DNA of 64,000 bases from the NCBI GenBank assembly GCA_013397435.1, contig VZRG01002058.1, positions 61,414 to 125,413 on the forward strand, in the 5' to 3' direction. This document shows positions 1 through 10,410 of the stretch, piece by piece (within the stretch, counting starts at the first letter, position 1; each line of letters starts with the position of its first letter). Under the pieces are notes generated by a model. It had not been told where the DNA came from. It saw only the letters and a program-made list of their open reading frames with translations, and did no database searches. Source of the stretch: Erythrocercus mccallii. Its lineage: Eukaryota; Chordata; Aves; Passeriformes; Dicruridae. A program made the position numbers and the translations under genes.

Positions 1-690
1 CCGCCCCTCCAGCCCCAGCAACCCCCGCCGTGGTCCCAGCAATTCCAGGGGTCCCCGCCTCTCGGGGTCTCTGCTTTGCGGTTCTGGGGCTCTCCTCTCT
101 CTGCGCTCCTGCTCAGGGAAGCCGCGGCTCTCACAGGGGCCCCCCAAACCCGGTGTCCCCCCACCCCCACTGCTTCCGCGCGCTCCCCACGTGGCCCCGG
201 CAGAGCTCGGAGGGCCCGGCCCGGAAAGCCCAACCCCCATCGCGGGGGACCCGCATCCCCCTGCCCCGCACCAGGGCTCTGCTGCCACCAGGAGCCCCCA
301 AAAACACCTCCCAGGGACCCCCCGATGTCCTCCTGAGAGGTATCTGTGACTCGGCTTTGGAACCCTGCAAGTTCCAAACATCCCACCCAAAACCTCCAAA
401 CACAGGGAACCCCACGGGATATTTGGGGCGAGCTCCCCCTCCCCGGGCACCTGCGGGATGGGGGCCGATGCTCCCGGGCGCGCTGATAGATCAGGGAGCG
501 CTGGAGCCCCCAGTCCCTCTTTTGTTCCTATCCTCCTGCTGCCGCTCCGCCTCGTTCCCACTCCGTCCTCCTCCTCCGCCATTCCGAGCCCGGAACTGGG
601 AGGGCGGGCTCAAGGAAAGGGCGGAAATTGTGAGGGGAAAGGGGCGTGGCCAAGGGGACGCGCAGTCCTAAGAGGACCCGGTATGTTTTA
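1..690 (-). promoter_or_regulatory. ZNF-family promoter, untranslated exon 1 and start of intron 1 (reverse, partial)
   Basis: Reverse-complement match to the plus-strand units at 5750-6480, 28715-29460 and 62720-63430. On the minus strand it runs from the GGCCACGCCCC-type promoter near 640-650, through a purine-rich exon 1 (about 480-620), to a conserved CATCCCGCAG|GTGCCC splice donor near 450-460. The intron continues off the left edge. No finger exon lies inside the window, so whether the gene to the left is intact cannot be judged. Long open frames here on both strands reflect GC richness and do not look like genes. Confidence 0.6.
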
Positions 691-1200
691 AAATCACCCC
701 AAAGGGCCTAAAATTGTCCAAAGGGGCCTAAGATCCACCCTAACATCGATGAGATTTGGCCTCAAATCACTCAAAGAGGCCTACACTCCCCACAAAGTAA
801 CCTAAAATAACACAAAGGGACCTAAAATCCACCCTAAATCCACATGATTTCTCCTAAAATCAGCCAAGTGTAGTTAAAATGATCCAAAGGGGTCTAAAAC
901 CCAATCAAAGAGGCCTAAAATTTCCCAAACTAATTTAAAGCCCACACCCGATGGCCTCAACGCAACATGTAAATGTCCCAAAAGGGTGTAAAATCCACCC
1001 TGTAAGTACCTGGTTTGGCTTAAAATCACCCAAAGAGACCTAAAGTTCACCCTCAAACCCAACAGATTTAGCCTAAAATCACCCAAACGGGTCTAAACCC
1101 CACCCAAATGGTCCTCAAATCACCAAAAGTATCTAAAATCCACCCTAAAATTGCCCAGTTTGGCCTAAACTAAAATCACCTAAACCTGCCTAAAATCTCC
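690..1200 (-). repeat. Degenerate 18-mer array
   Basis: Tandem, diverged copies of GGCCTAAAATCACCCAAA, the reverse complement of TTTGGGTGATTTTAGGCC. Spacing is irregular because units differ by small indels. The array runs upstream of the reverse ZNF promoter, as it does upstream of every ZNF and RAB4-type promoter in the window. No coding sequence is seen in it. Confidence 0.85.
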
Positions 1201-1617
1201 AAGACTGGGACCAAGATCAGCACCAGAACCAGCAACAGCACCAAGACTGACACTGAAACTGGACCTGAAACTGGCTCCGAGAGCGGTGCCGCTCTGGGAC
1301 CGTCACTGAGACCAATACTGGGACCAGAACTGACACAGAACTCAGATCGGCACCACAAAAGCACTGGGACTGGGACTGGGACCGAGAATGAAACCGGCAC
1401 CTGAACTGGCATTGGCACCAAGATTGAGACCAAGAACTGCACCAGAACCAGCACGAAGACTGGCACCGCTCCAGGACCGAGACCAAGATTGACACTGGAA
1501 GCACTCCGGGACCAAGAGTGGCATTGGTACCAGCACTGGGACCGGCACTGTTCCAAGACAAAGACTTGAGACCGGGACTGAAACCAGAACTGGCACCAAG
1601 GCTGACAGCTTTGGAGT
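1200..1617 (-). repeat. Hexamer-type minisatellite, minus orientation
   Basis: Imperfect 6-bp units (ACTGGC, ACCAGA, ACCGGG, ACCAAG) stand in tandem; read on the minus strand they are GGTGCC/GGTCTC/GGTCCC. Because the unit is a multiple of three and lacks stop-rich triplets, several frames stay open on both strands. The predicted Ser/Gln/Arg or Val/Pro/Leu strings are repeat artefacts. Confidence 0.85.
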
Positions 1618-1960
1618 GTGTGTCATGCAGGACCATCCAGACTGGGATCACATGGACTGGGATCACACAGACTGGGATCCCACAGACTAGGACTGCACAG
1701 ACTGGAACCATATGGACCAGGAGCATCCAGACTGGGATCATGCGGACTGGGACCTTGTAGACTGGGATTGTATGGCTTGAGATCATACGGACTGGGATTG
1801 TCCAGACGGAGATCACATGGATTGGAATTGTAGAGACTGGAATCACATGGACTGAGATTTCACAGGCTGGGACCATCTGGATCAGCACCGTAGAGACTAG
1901 GATCATACAAACTGGGATCATATGGACCGGGATGGGTGCACCGAAACGATGCGAATCGAG
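1617..1960 (+). repeat. 15-mer GACTGGGATCAYATG array
   Basis: About twenty diverged copies of a roughly 15-bp unit (GACTGGGATCACATG and variants). It begins after the conserved lead-in gtgtgtcatgcaggaccatc, which also introduces the arrays near 9275, 24280, 35315 and 57550. At the ZNF genes this array follows the 3' untranslated region, so it marks the distal end of a ZNF unit. Confidence 0.85.
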
Positions 1961-2620
1961 GCGGTCCCTCCCGGCTCAGGGATCCCCCCCAGTCCCTCCC
2001 AGTCCCTCCCGGGGGCACGGCCAAAGCTTTCCGAAGCGAACGCAGCGGTCCCGGAGAGATGCTGGAGCCAATCCCGGAGGAATTCCAGGTCCGACCCCTG
2101 TCCCGGTTCCGGGCTTGGTCTCAGTCTCAGTCCCGGAGCGCTGCCGGTGCTGATTCCCGTCTCGGTGTCGATCTCGATCCCAGAGCGGTGCCAGTCTCGG
2201 TGCCGGTTCCCGTTTCAGTCCCGGTCTCAGCCGGGACTCGGAGCGGTCCCGGTCCCCGTTCCGCTGCCGGTGCCGTTTTTGGTCCCGGAGTGCTCCCAGT
2301 GCCAATCCCACTCCCGGTCCCGGAGTGCTGCCAGTCTCGGTGCTGGTTCCGGTGCTGGTTTCGGTCTCGATCCTGGAGTGCTCCCGGTCTTGGTTCTGGT
2401 CCCAGTCCTGGAGCAGTCCTGGAGCGGTCCTGGTGCGTTCCCGGTTCCGAAACGCTCCCGGTGCCGGTCCCAGTGCCGGTCTTGGTCTGTCTTGGTCTCT
2501 GCGCCAGTTCTGGTGTCGATCCCGGAACGGAGCCAGTCTCGGTTCCGGTGTCGTTCTCAGTCTTGGTGCTGGTGCCGGATCTGGTGCTGGTCTTGGTCGC
2601 GGTTGCGGTCCCGGAGATTT
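1960..2620 (+). repeat. Hexamer-type minisatellite, plus orientation
   Basis: After a short unique GC-rich stretch (about 1965-2090), tandem GGTCTC/GGTGCC/GGTCCC hexamers run to the promoter that follows. With 1200-1617 it forms a large imperfect inverted repeat around the 15-mer array. Open frames of over 200 codons in more than one frame and on both strands reflect hexamer periodicity. Confidence 0.85.
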
Positions 2621-2639
2621 TAGGCCCATTTGGGTGATT

Positions 2640-2906
2640 TTCGGCCAAACCGGGCCCTTTTAGGACCGCGCGTACCCTTGGCTACGCCCTTTCCCCTCAT
2701 AATTCTCGCCCTTTCTTGACCCCACCTCATTTCATTCTTTCCCTGTCCTTTCATTGGCCACGCCTCTCTTTTCCCCTTGAGCCCCGCCCGTCTACTGGTG
2801 CGTTCTCTCCTGCGCATGTGCAGATGGCCGAAAGTGGTTTTCTCCGGGCGCCGCCATCTTTTCTCTTGGTCCCCCGACCCGGCTCCACTATGTCCGAGAC
2901 AATGGG
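2640..2906 (+). promoter_or_regulatory. RAB4-type promoter and exon 1, copy 1 (degenerate)
   Basis: CpG-rich promoter with an inverted CCAAT box (CATTGGCCACGCC near 2753), a GC box (GCCCCGCCC near 2785) and a YY1-like GCCGCCATCTTTT near 2862. The NRF1-like site has decayed to TGCGCATGTGCA and the ETS core to CCGAAAGTG. The start ATG is at 2890 and reads M-S-E-T before losing the frame of copy 2. The exon 1 donor is mutated (ATGGGGG where copy 2 has ATGGTGG). Judged non-functional. Confidence 0.7.
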
Positions 2907-3590
2907 GGGGCAATGGGGGATCTATAGGGGACCTATAGGGGTGTGGGGGGACCTGGGGATCTCTTTACAGGATTTGGTGGGGGGCCTATAGGGGATTTAG
3001 GGCGGTGTGAGGATCCCTAAAAGGGGCTGGGGGGGCCTGCAGGTGCTCTATCGGGGTTTGGGGTGTCTATAGGGGTCCAGAGGGGTCCTTGAAGGTGGTC
3101 TGGGGGGTCTCTAAATGGTGTCTGTGGCTCTCTATAGGGGATTTGGGGGTGTCTTGGTGGCCTTTTGGGGGATTTGGGAGGTCTATAGGGGATCTGTAAG
3201 TCTTTGGGAGCCTGTAGCAGGTCCGGGAAAGGTCTTGGGGTGTCTCTGTGTCCCTGTGGAGGATTTGGGGGGTCTGGGGGTCTCTAAAGGGGGTCTGAGC
3301 TGGCTATAGAGGGGATCTGTAGTGGATCTATGGGGGATCTATAGAGGGTCCAGGCAAGCCTGGGGGTCCCTATAGGGGATTTGGGGGGGTCTGAGGGTCC
3401 CTGTAGGGTATCTGAGGGTCTCTAGAGTGAATTTCGGGGGGTCCATAAGGTCTCTGGAGGTCTCTATAGGGGCTCTGGGGAATCTCTATAGGGATTTGGG
3501 GTGGTCCTTGGGGGGGTCTATAGGGGCTCTATAGGGGTCTATGGAAGCCTATAAAGGTTCCAGATGGGTCGGGGGGGGGGGTCTCGGCAT
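2907..3590 (+). repeat. Intron 1 of RAB4-type copy 1: G-rich TATAGGGG repeats
   Basis: Degenerate tandem GGGGATCTATAGGGG / GGGGGTCT units on the plus strand, with runs of four to ten G, starting just after exon 1. The same repeat fills the first part of intron 1 in copies 2 and 3. High G-quadruplex potential. No gene is seen in it. Confidence 0.8.
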
Positions 3591-4163
3591 CTCTACAGAG
3601 GAATTCTGGGGTCCTTCAAGGGAATTTTTGGGAATTCTGGGCTCTGTATAGGGAATTCTTGGAGCCCAGATGGGGCAATTTTGGGCTTTCTATTGGGAAA
3701 TTTTTCTAATTTGGGGGCCTCTATTGAAAATTTTGAGGGGGAATTTTGGGGAATTTTTGGGAATTCTGGGCTCTGTATAGGGAATTCTTGGAGCCCAGAT
3801 GGGGCAATTTTGGGCTTTCTATTGGGAAATTTTTCTAATTTGGGGGCCTCTATTGAAAATTTTGAGGGGAATTTTGGGGGAACTTTGGGTCCAAACGCAG
3901 GGATTTGGGGAATTTCAGATACAAGCGGGGAAATTTTGGGATCTCTAGAGGTGATTTTTTGGGAATTTTGGGGTCCTCAGAGGAGATTTTAGGTCCAAAC
4001 TTTGGAATTTGGGGTCCCAGAAAGGAATTTTTGGGAAATTTGTGTACATAGTTGGGAATTTTTTGCTTTCTAGATGAGAGTGGGGGGGAATTTTAGGTCC
4101 AAACTAGGAAATCATGGGAATTTTGGATCCAAACATGGGAAATTTGGGAATTTTATTTCCCAG
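3590..4163 (+). repeat. Intron 1, second part: GGAATTTTGGG repeats with a 129-bp tandem duplication
   Basis: Degenerate GGGAATTTTTGGGAATT units lead up to exon 2. Positions 3621-3749 are repeated almost exactly from 3750 to about 3878 (period 129 bp, or 43 codons in the open frame), so this is a recent local duplication absent from copies 2 and 3. The open frame at 3564-3992 is a repeat artefact. Confidence 0.8.
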
Positions 4164-4244
4164 ACTTCCTCTTCATGTTCTTGGTTATCAGCAGTGCTGG
4201 CACTAGCAAGTCCTGCCTGCTGCACCACTTCACGGAGAGCAAGT
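4164..4244 (+). pseudogene. RAB4-type GTPase exon 2, copy 1 (pseudo-exon)
   Basis: An 81-bp exon bounded by cag|AC and AAGT|gtaagg. In the frame set by exon 1 it reads DFLFMFLVIS then SAGTSKSCLLHHF, the start of a RAB4 GTPase ending just after the P-loop. Two P-loop Gly residues present in copy 2 are Ser here, and the exon 1 donor is lost. No exon encoding switch I, DxxG or NKxD follows; the DNA passes into repeats. It is a duplicated fragment. Confidence 0.75.
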
Positions 4245-4834
4245 GTAAGGCATTCTGGGGATTTTCAGGGATTTCAGGAATTTCAGGGGGTCAGGGGATT
4301 TGGCAGGATTTTGGGGGGGGGATTTTTTGGGAAATTTTTTAAATATTTTTGGGCATTTTAATGTTTTGAGGGTTTATTTTCTGGGTGTTGGGAGGAATTT
4401 TTGGGAGCTTTTGGGAAGTTCTGGGTAGTCTGGGAAATTTTGGAAATACTGGAATTTTTAGAGGCATTTTTAATTTTTTTTTTAAGCCATTTTGAGGCTT
4501 TTCCTGCTTTTTTTATAATTCTGCTTTAATGCAGTTTTGGGGGGATTTTTTTGGAATTTTTAGGAATTCTGTGTCCCTCTGGGCTCTCCCCCATCCTGTG
4601 GCATTTTGGGGCATTTTCTGTCACTTTTGGGTCGCTTTTGGACATTTTTGTGGCATTTTCTGTCTTATTGGGTAATTTTGGGCAGTTTTGTGTCATTTTG
4701 GGGACATTGGAGGTGATTTTTGGTAACTTTTTGTGCCATTTTTGGCCATTTTTGTGCCATTTTCTGTTACTTTTGGGGCATTTTGGGTCTCTTTAGGGGC
4801 ATTTTCAGTGACTTTTGAGCCATTTTTTGCTGGT
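4245..4834 (+). repeat. Intron 2 of RAB4-type copy 1: T-rich CATTTTGGGGCATTTT repeats
   Basis: AT-rich degenerate repeats (GGAATTTTTGGG, then CATTTTNTGTCACTTTTGGG) without coding content. The tract ends in CCATTTTTTGCTGGTTTCAG near 4823-4843, which resembles a splice acceptor and is conserved in all three RAB4-type copies exactly where the next minisatellite begins. Confidence 0.7.
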
Positions 4835-5235
4835 TTCAGTCCCAGTCTCAGTCTTGGTCTCAGCATGGTCCTGGTCCCAGTGCCAGTACCAGTGCCAGTC
4901 TTGGTTCCAGAGTGCTGCCAATGCCAATCCCAGTCTGAGTACTGATCCCAGAGCCTTGCCTGTCTCAGTGCTGGTTCCGGTGCCAGTCTTGGTCTTAGTC
5001 TTGGTCCCAGTGCCAATTCTGGTGATGGTTTCAGTCTTGGTCTCAGTCCCAGTCCTGGTGCATGTTTGGTGCCGCTGTCAGTTCTGGTGTTGGTTCTGGT
5101 CTCAGTCTTGGTCCTGGTGCTGGTCCCAGAGTGGCACCACTCTCAGTTCCAGTTTCAGATACGGTGTCGGTCTCAGTCTTGGTGCTGGTTCCGGTTCTGG
5201 TGCTGATCTTGGTCTCAGTCTTAGTCCTGGTCCCA
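4835..5235 (+). repeat. Hexamer-type minisatellite, plus orientation
   Basis: GGTCTC/AGTGCC/GGTTCC hexamers in tandem following the acceptor-like TTTCAG. Equivalent to 27920-28240 and 60525-60925 in the other copies. Open frames in it are repeat artefacts. Confidence 0.85.
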
Positions 5236-5750
5236 GAGATTTTAGGCCAAACTGGGCAGGCTTAGGGTGGATTGTAGACACCTTTGGAGGATTTTAGGTG
5301 AAATCTGATGGGTTTTAGAGCAGATTTTCTACCTTTTTGGATGATTTCAGTCTCATTTGGGTGATTTTAGGCCAAATCTGCTGGAGTTTAGACCCATTTG
5401 GTTTATTTTAAGATAAACTTGGCAGTAAAACTGATTTTACATCCCTTTGGATGGTTTTTAGGCCCATTTGAGTTGGGTTCAGGCATGTTTGGGTGAATTT
5501 AGTCCAAATATGTTGGGGTTTAGTGTGGACTTAAGGACCATTTGGGTGATTATAAGCCAAACCAGTTATTTTCAGGGTGGATTTTACACCTTTTTGGGAG
5601 ATTTAAGGGTAATTTTAGGCCACTTTGTGCGGATTTTTAACCGCGCTGGAAGATTTGAGGCCAAATCTGATGGGGTTTAGGGCGGATTTTAGGCCTCTTT
5701 AGACAATTTTAGGCCCATTTGAGTGGTTTTAGGCCAAACCAGGCCCTTTT
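5235..5750 (+). repeat. 18-mer array upstream of ZNF A
   Basis: Degenerate TTTGGGTGATTTTAGGCC units run without interruption into the ZNF A promoter, ending in AGGCCCTTTTAAGACTGCGC. Confidence 0.85.
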
Positions 5751-5982
5751 AAGACTGCGCATCACTTTGGCCACGCCCCTTTCCCCTTACATGTCCCTGC
5801 CCTTTCCTTGACCTCTCCCTGACAGTTCAGGGTTCAGAAGGGGGGGAGGAGGAGGAGGAGGGAGGGAGGAATAGGCGGAGCGGCAGCAGGGAGAGGGAGG
5901 AGAAGACAATCGGAGGTTTCGGGTGGCTCCAGCCCTCCCTGAACCCGCAGCACCCCCGGGAGCATCGCCCCCCATCCCGCAG
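5750..5982 (+). promoter_or_regulatory. ZNF A promoter and untranslated exon 1
   Basis: GC-rich promoter with GGCCACGCCCC near 5770 and a CCCTTTCC tract, followed by a purine-rich exon (GGAGGAGGAGG, GGCGGAGCGGCAGCAG). It ends at CATCCCGC-AG|GTGCCC (donor after 5982), a position conserved in the units at 28920 and 62923. No ATG frame continues into later exons, so exon 1 is taken as 5' UTR. Confidence 0.6.
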
Positions 5983-6862
5983 GTGCCCAGGGTGGGGGAG
6001 CTCGCCCCAAATATGCCGGGGGGGTCCCTGGGTTTGGGGTTTTTTGCAGGGGGGTATGTTTGGAGCTAGTGGGGCTCCAAAGCTGAGCCACAGATTCCCC
6101 TCGGGAGGACATTGAGGGCTACCTGGGAGGTGTTTTTGGGGGTATCAGTGGCAGCAGAGCCCTGGCAGGGGCAGGGGGATGAAGGTCCCCTCATGGTGGG
6201 GGTTGAGCTTCCCAGGCTGGGCCCTCTGAGCTCTGCCGGGGCCATGTGGGGAACGCGCAGGAGTGGTGAGGGTGGGGCGACACCGGGTTTGGGGACCCCA
6301 GGAGAGCCGCAGTTTCCCTGAGCAGGAGTGCAGAGAGAGGAGAGCCCCAGAACCGCAAAGCGGGGACCCCTGTGATTGCCAGGACTCATGTAGGGGGTGC
6401 TGGGGCTGGAGGGGCAGGATGGCCGAGAAAGGGGTTTGGGAGTCCTAGTGCCGGAAGTGGCTGCTCCCAGTATGAACTCAGTTCCCCCCTGCCATGTGAT
6501 TCCAGTTTCCTCGGCACTCTCAGTACGAGCCCAGTCACTCCCAGTATCCATAAGTGGGGAGACAGAAGAGGGGGGAACTTTTCGGGTTCCTGGGACTCCC
6601 AGCAGCCTGGGGAGAGCGGGTACTGAGTAGATGGGAGAACCCCAATACAAGTATGACCCCCAGCAGCTGGGACAGGGGGAATTCCCAAACACCAGAGGGG
6701 AGAGACTAGAGACAGGAATTCCTGGCAAGCTTTTTCAGGAATGAATCTTGGTGTTTTGGGAGGTTTTTATGGAGTGCAGATGCCCAGTGACTTCTAGAGA
6801 TGTATTTGTGCAGAGGGACTTTCAAACTCAATGTGCTCATCCCTTATTTTCCCCAAAACCAG
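5983..6862 (+). other. ZNF A intron 1
   Basis: Conserved non-coding sequence shared with 28921-29460, 31920-32801 and 62924-63590. It contains AGTGGCTGCTCCCAGTATGA near 6458, the apparent seed of the CCCAGTATGATCCCAGT minisatellites expanded at 29.5 kb and 46.7 kb. It ends at an acceptor, AAAACCAG, at 6862. Confidence 0.55.
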
Positions 6863-8456
6863 GATTTCCCATGCCCAAGCCTTGGCTGGATGAAGAAAGA
6901 GGCTGTGAGAAAGAGGAAGATGCCCTGGGATAGCCACGCAGGTGAGGAGGAAGTCACTGCCCATTTCTCCTTCTCACCTGCTCCATCTTCCAGCCCAGCC
7001 TGGCCCCCAGCTGCAGGACGGCCCCGCTGCCAACACTGTCCTGCTGGGGATGCACTGGGGGATCTCCTTCCCCTTCCCTGTGGCACAGAGGGAAATCCCA
7101 TCCTCTCCTTGTCCTTCCTCCCCCAGACAAGGAGCTGAACATGGAGACCAGGGAGAAGCACAGCCTCGTGGAAGAGGGTGTTTTGAGCGGCTCCATGATG
7201 CAAGAATCCAACAGGGAAGAAAAGCTGTGGAGATCACTCAGGGGGAGGGGCTGCAAATGCAGATCGCGAGGATGTGAGGAGGAAAGACCCACCCTGTGCT
7301 GGGAAGGCAGCTGGAGATGGAGCCAGAGGTCAGAACTGGTGGTCCATGAGCAGCTTCGTGATGGGGAGAAACCCCACAAGTGCTTGGGTGTGCAAGCAGC
7401 TTCAGCCAGAGATCCCTCCTGATCTGCCACCAGAGGATCCACACTGGGGAACAACCCTCCAAGTGTGGGGAATGCAGGAAGAGGTTTCAGAGCAGCTCCC
7501 ATCTCCTCGTACAACAGCACACACACACAGAGGAGAGGCCCTTCCTCTGCCCTGACTGTGGGAAGGGCTTCAAGCAGAACTCACACCTCAACAGGCACCA
7601 GTGCATCCACACTTGGGAGAGGCCCCACTAGTGTGAGGAATATGGGATGAGCCTCAGCCAGAGCTCCTACCTGATCTGCCACCAGAGGACCTATAACAGG
7701 GAATGGCCTTATGAGTGTAGGGAATGTGGGAAGAGCTTCAGAGAGAGAGCCATCCTGATCCAGCACCAGAATATCCACACTGGGGAGAGGCCATACAAGT
7801 GTGGGGAATGTGGGGAAGGCTTCAGACACAGAGGCAACCTGATCTTTCACCCAAAGATCCACACTGGGGAGAGGCCCTACAAGTGTTCCAAGTGTTGGAA
7901 GGGATTTCTGACCAGCACCCAGCTCCTTGAACATCAGCAGACACACAGAGAGGAAAGGCCCTTCCACTGCCCCGACTGAGGGAAGGACTTCAAGCACAAC
8001 TCCACCATTGACAAGCATCGGTGCATCCACACCTGGGAGAGGCCTCATGAGTGTGAGGAATGTGGGATGAGCTTCAGCCAGAGCTCCAACCTGATCTGCC
8101 ACCAGAGGACCCACACTGGAGAACAGCCGTATAGGTATGGGGAATGTGGGAAGGGCTTCAGGCACCGTGCCAAACTGATTGGCCACGAAAAGATCCACAC
8201 TGGGGAGAGGCCCTATGAGTGTTCGGAGTGTGGGAAGAGGTTTGTGACCAGCTCCTGTCTCCTCATACACCAGTGGATTCACACAGAGGAGAGGCCCTTC
8301 CGCTGCCCCAACTGCAGGAAGGGCTTCAGGCAGAACGCACTCCTCACCACCCACCAGCACATCCACACTGGGGAGAGGCCCTATTAGTGTCCCCACTGTG
8401 GGAAGAGCATCTCACAGAGCTCAACCTTGATCAAACACGAACCGAGCCACCAGTAA
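6863..8456 (+). pseudogene. ZNF A: C2H2 zinc-finger pseudogene, about 13 fingers
   Basis: Exon 2 (6863-6941) holds the presumed start ATG at 6920 (MPWDSHA) and a donor CAG|GTGAGG. Exon 3 begins at 7127. The pre-finger region matches ZNF B but lacks four codons. A one-base deletion near 7385 (TTGGGTGTG where ZNF B has TTGGAGTGTG) shifts the frame in the first finger, so the product would stop near 7420. The finger frame resumes downstream but carries three in-frame stops, at 7629, 7977 and 8385, and ends at TAA 8454-8456. Some fingers have lost a Cys (YRYGEC, CEEYGM). Linkers are mostly HTGERP/HTEERP. The family binds DNA sequence-specifically; this copy cannot make a full protein. Confidence 0.9.
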
Positions 8457-9284
8457 GGGAACCCATGGGAGTGCCCCCAGTGCTGGAAGAGCTTCGTGCG
8501 CTGCTCCAACTCCATCCCCCATCAGGGGACTCATATTGGGCAGAGCCCTGGTGACCCATATTCCCTGTGATCCATGTTGGGAATACACCTGGCTGGATAT
8601 CCTTTTGGTTTGACCTTACTTTTTTTCTCTTCTCCCTCTCTTTGCACTCCTGAAGCCAAGAGGAATCGATCTGTCACCTCAAAACCACTCAAATCCCACT
8701 GAAAACAGCTCAATCTTACCCCAAAAGGTCTCAATCCCCCCTCAAAATGGCTTGTTCCCACCTCAGAAGTCAATCCCATGCCAAACTTACCTGATTCCAC
8801 AGCCACTAGGGTGAGATGAGGTTGGAAGGAGATTTGGAAAAGTGAGATCCAAATTTGGAGCGCTGGGATTGGGATTGTGTGAGGCTGGATAGGTGGGATG
8901 TATTTGATAGTAAATAAAACTTGGACAGTTCTTGATTCCTGTCCCATTCATTTTCAGTCAGTGTCAGTTCTGTTTTCAGAGTGCCACTTTCTCAGCTCAT
9001 TGTGTTTGTGTCCTTCTTTCTCTCCTGCCTCTCTCTGCCTGCTCTCTTTGTCTCTCAGTGTCTCCCTTGAGCCAGGGCAGCTCCCACCAAAGACCCTGCC
9101 CTGGCTGAATTCCCAATGCAGGAGCTCCAACAAGCATGGATGAAGTTCTGGAGGCTGGCAGTGAAATCTCCCTGTAGGATCTTGCTGCCCTTGGCTTTCG
9201 GTGCCTTCTTCAGAGCTTTGCCTTCAAGGGCAGGAAGATCTTTTCCTCACTGGCAACTGGAATTCCAGAGCCTTGGAGTGTGTG
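8457..9284 (+). other. ZNF A 3' untranslated region and downstream flank
   Basis: Colinear with 34497-35315 after ZNF B, so it belongs to the duplicated unit. A canonical AATAAA lies at 8913-8918. The matching position in ZNF B is AATGAA. No other gene is seen. Confidence 0.6.
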
Positions 9285-9339
9285 CCATGCAGGACCACCC
9301 AGATTGGGATCATATGGACTGGGATCTTACATCTCGGAC
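9285..9339 (+). repeat. 15-mer array, left part, split by provirus
   Basis: Start of the GACTGGGATC array that follows ZNF genes. It is interrupted at GGAC (9336-9339), where the class I provirus integrated, and resumes at 16269 with a second GGAC. Confidence 0.8.
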
Positions 9340-10410
9340 TCATAGTACAGGGTTAAATTATTTCTGAAATTGTAACTGGAAAAGTGGTGGTAATTAGAAC
9401 AAGTACAAGATAACAAGGCCTTGGGAACGGAACGTCAGCCTTACCGTAACCAGGTCCAGGTTGTAATTTGTTGCATCGTGTTTCTCCTTGGACCCCCCCA
9501 TACCCGGGATTTCACAATCCCTCGTGCCCCCTCCCAGACCCCAGGACTGCTCCAGCCAATCCCAGGCAATGCACGGGGTTCCCCAGGTACATACCAGGGG
9601 CCCCATCAGCATTGGCTGAATCAGTGCCAGACCCCCCCTTCCCAAAGGTGATTTGACCCCTGGCCTGGCCTGTCCCTCAGACCCGGGACCACTCCCCCTC
9701 CCTGATTGGGAGGTCACTGACCCCGCCCCCGACCCTTGCCCTGCACAAAACCCCCAGTAACCTCGTGGCCAGGGCATTCTGAAAGAGCATGGCCGATGTG
9801 TTCAGGTCTGCTGATGATTTGGAATAAATGAAACTAAAGCCCCTCTTTCAGAATCGGCTTCTATCTTCACTGAAAAACTCTAGCTGGAATTAAGGGTTTG
9901 CAGGACCAGGTCTGCTTTGGCCAGCCATTGGAAATCTGGCTCACTCCGACGGAGCCTCGGGGGGAAACAAGCCCGGGCTTGCCCTACACGTGCTGCCTGC
10001 CGAGCTAAGGGTGAAGTATCTGCTGTTGGAGACCACGGCAGCTGCCTCCCCTGCAACTCTCGGCTCTCTACCCCCTGCGGAGTCCTTTTGGATACAAAAA
10101 TCCACAGTAATTGAAGGGGATTGTCTTTATCAAACCAAGTGTAACCTAAAACTACACAATGAATCAGAGAAGGGAGAGTGTGATTTTGTAATAGTAACCA
10201 GAATCAGATAATTAGTAGTTAAGGGAAAATATTGAGTAAGGTATTAATTTACATATTGATTTATGTATGTATAAGACTATAAAAGTCATAAGCATCTGTA
10301 CATCTGGTGGGCATGAGATTTGGTCTTCAGACCGCCATGTCCCACACGCTTCAAATAAAGCACTGCATATAATTGCCTCTGTGTGATTATATGGTTTCCG
10401 AACGCTAACA
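9340..10410 (+). mobile_element. 5' LTR of class I provirus, carrying a nested LTR
   Basis: Matches the 3' LTR at 15844-16268 in two blocks (9340-9468 and 10113-10410) split by a foreign LTR. It starts TCATAGTACAGG (3' copy TGATAGTACAGG) and ends AACGCTAACA. TATA-like TATAAAAGTCATAAG is near 10277 and AATAAAGCACTGC near 10356. Flanking GGAC at 9336-9339 and 16269-16272 is a 4-bp target-site duplication, as expected for gamma-type integrases. By eye the two LTRs differ at about 15 substitutions in roughly 420 bp plus a few indels. Confidence 0.9.
9469..10106 (+). mobile_element. Solo LTR (638 bp, class II-like) inside the 5' LTR
   Basis: The insertion starts TGTTGCATCG, ends AAAATCCACA and is flanked by a perfect 6-bp duplication GTAATT (9463-9468 and 10107-10112). 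The 3' LTR shows the empty site, GGTTGTAATTGAAGGGG. AATAAA is at about 9821. The 6-bp duplication suggests a class II integrase. No internal retroviral sequence remains, so it is a solo LTR younger than its host provirus. Confidence 0.92.

Noticed and set aside
30..671. 213-codon open frame at the left edge
   Set aside because: It is the antisense of the ZNF promoter/exon 1/intron 1 unit, which is non-coding in the other copies; GC-driven open frame.
1217..2648. Long open frames (up to 234 codons) on both strands coding Val/Pro/Leu or Ser/Gln/Arg strings
   Set aside because: They lie wholly in hexamer minisatellite. Several frames are open at once because the unit length is a multiple of three and poor in stop triplets. 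No start context, splice signals or domain.
3564..3992. 142-codon frame with a repeated 43-residue block
   Set aside because: Explained by a 129-bp tandem DNA duplication in intronic repeat; not conserved in the other two copies.
7581..8396. 271-codon open frame antisense to ZNF A (and 33309-34070 antisense to ZNF B)
   Set aside because: Mirror frames of the repeated finger-linker DNA; the sense strand carries the C2H2 pattern.
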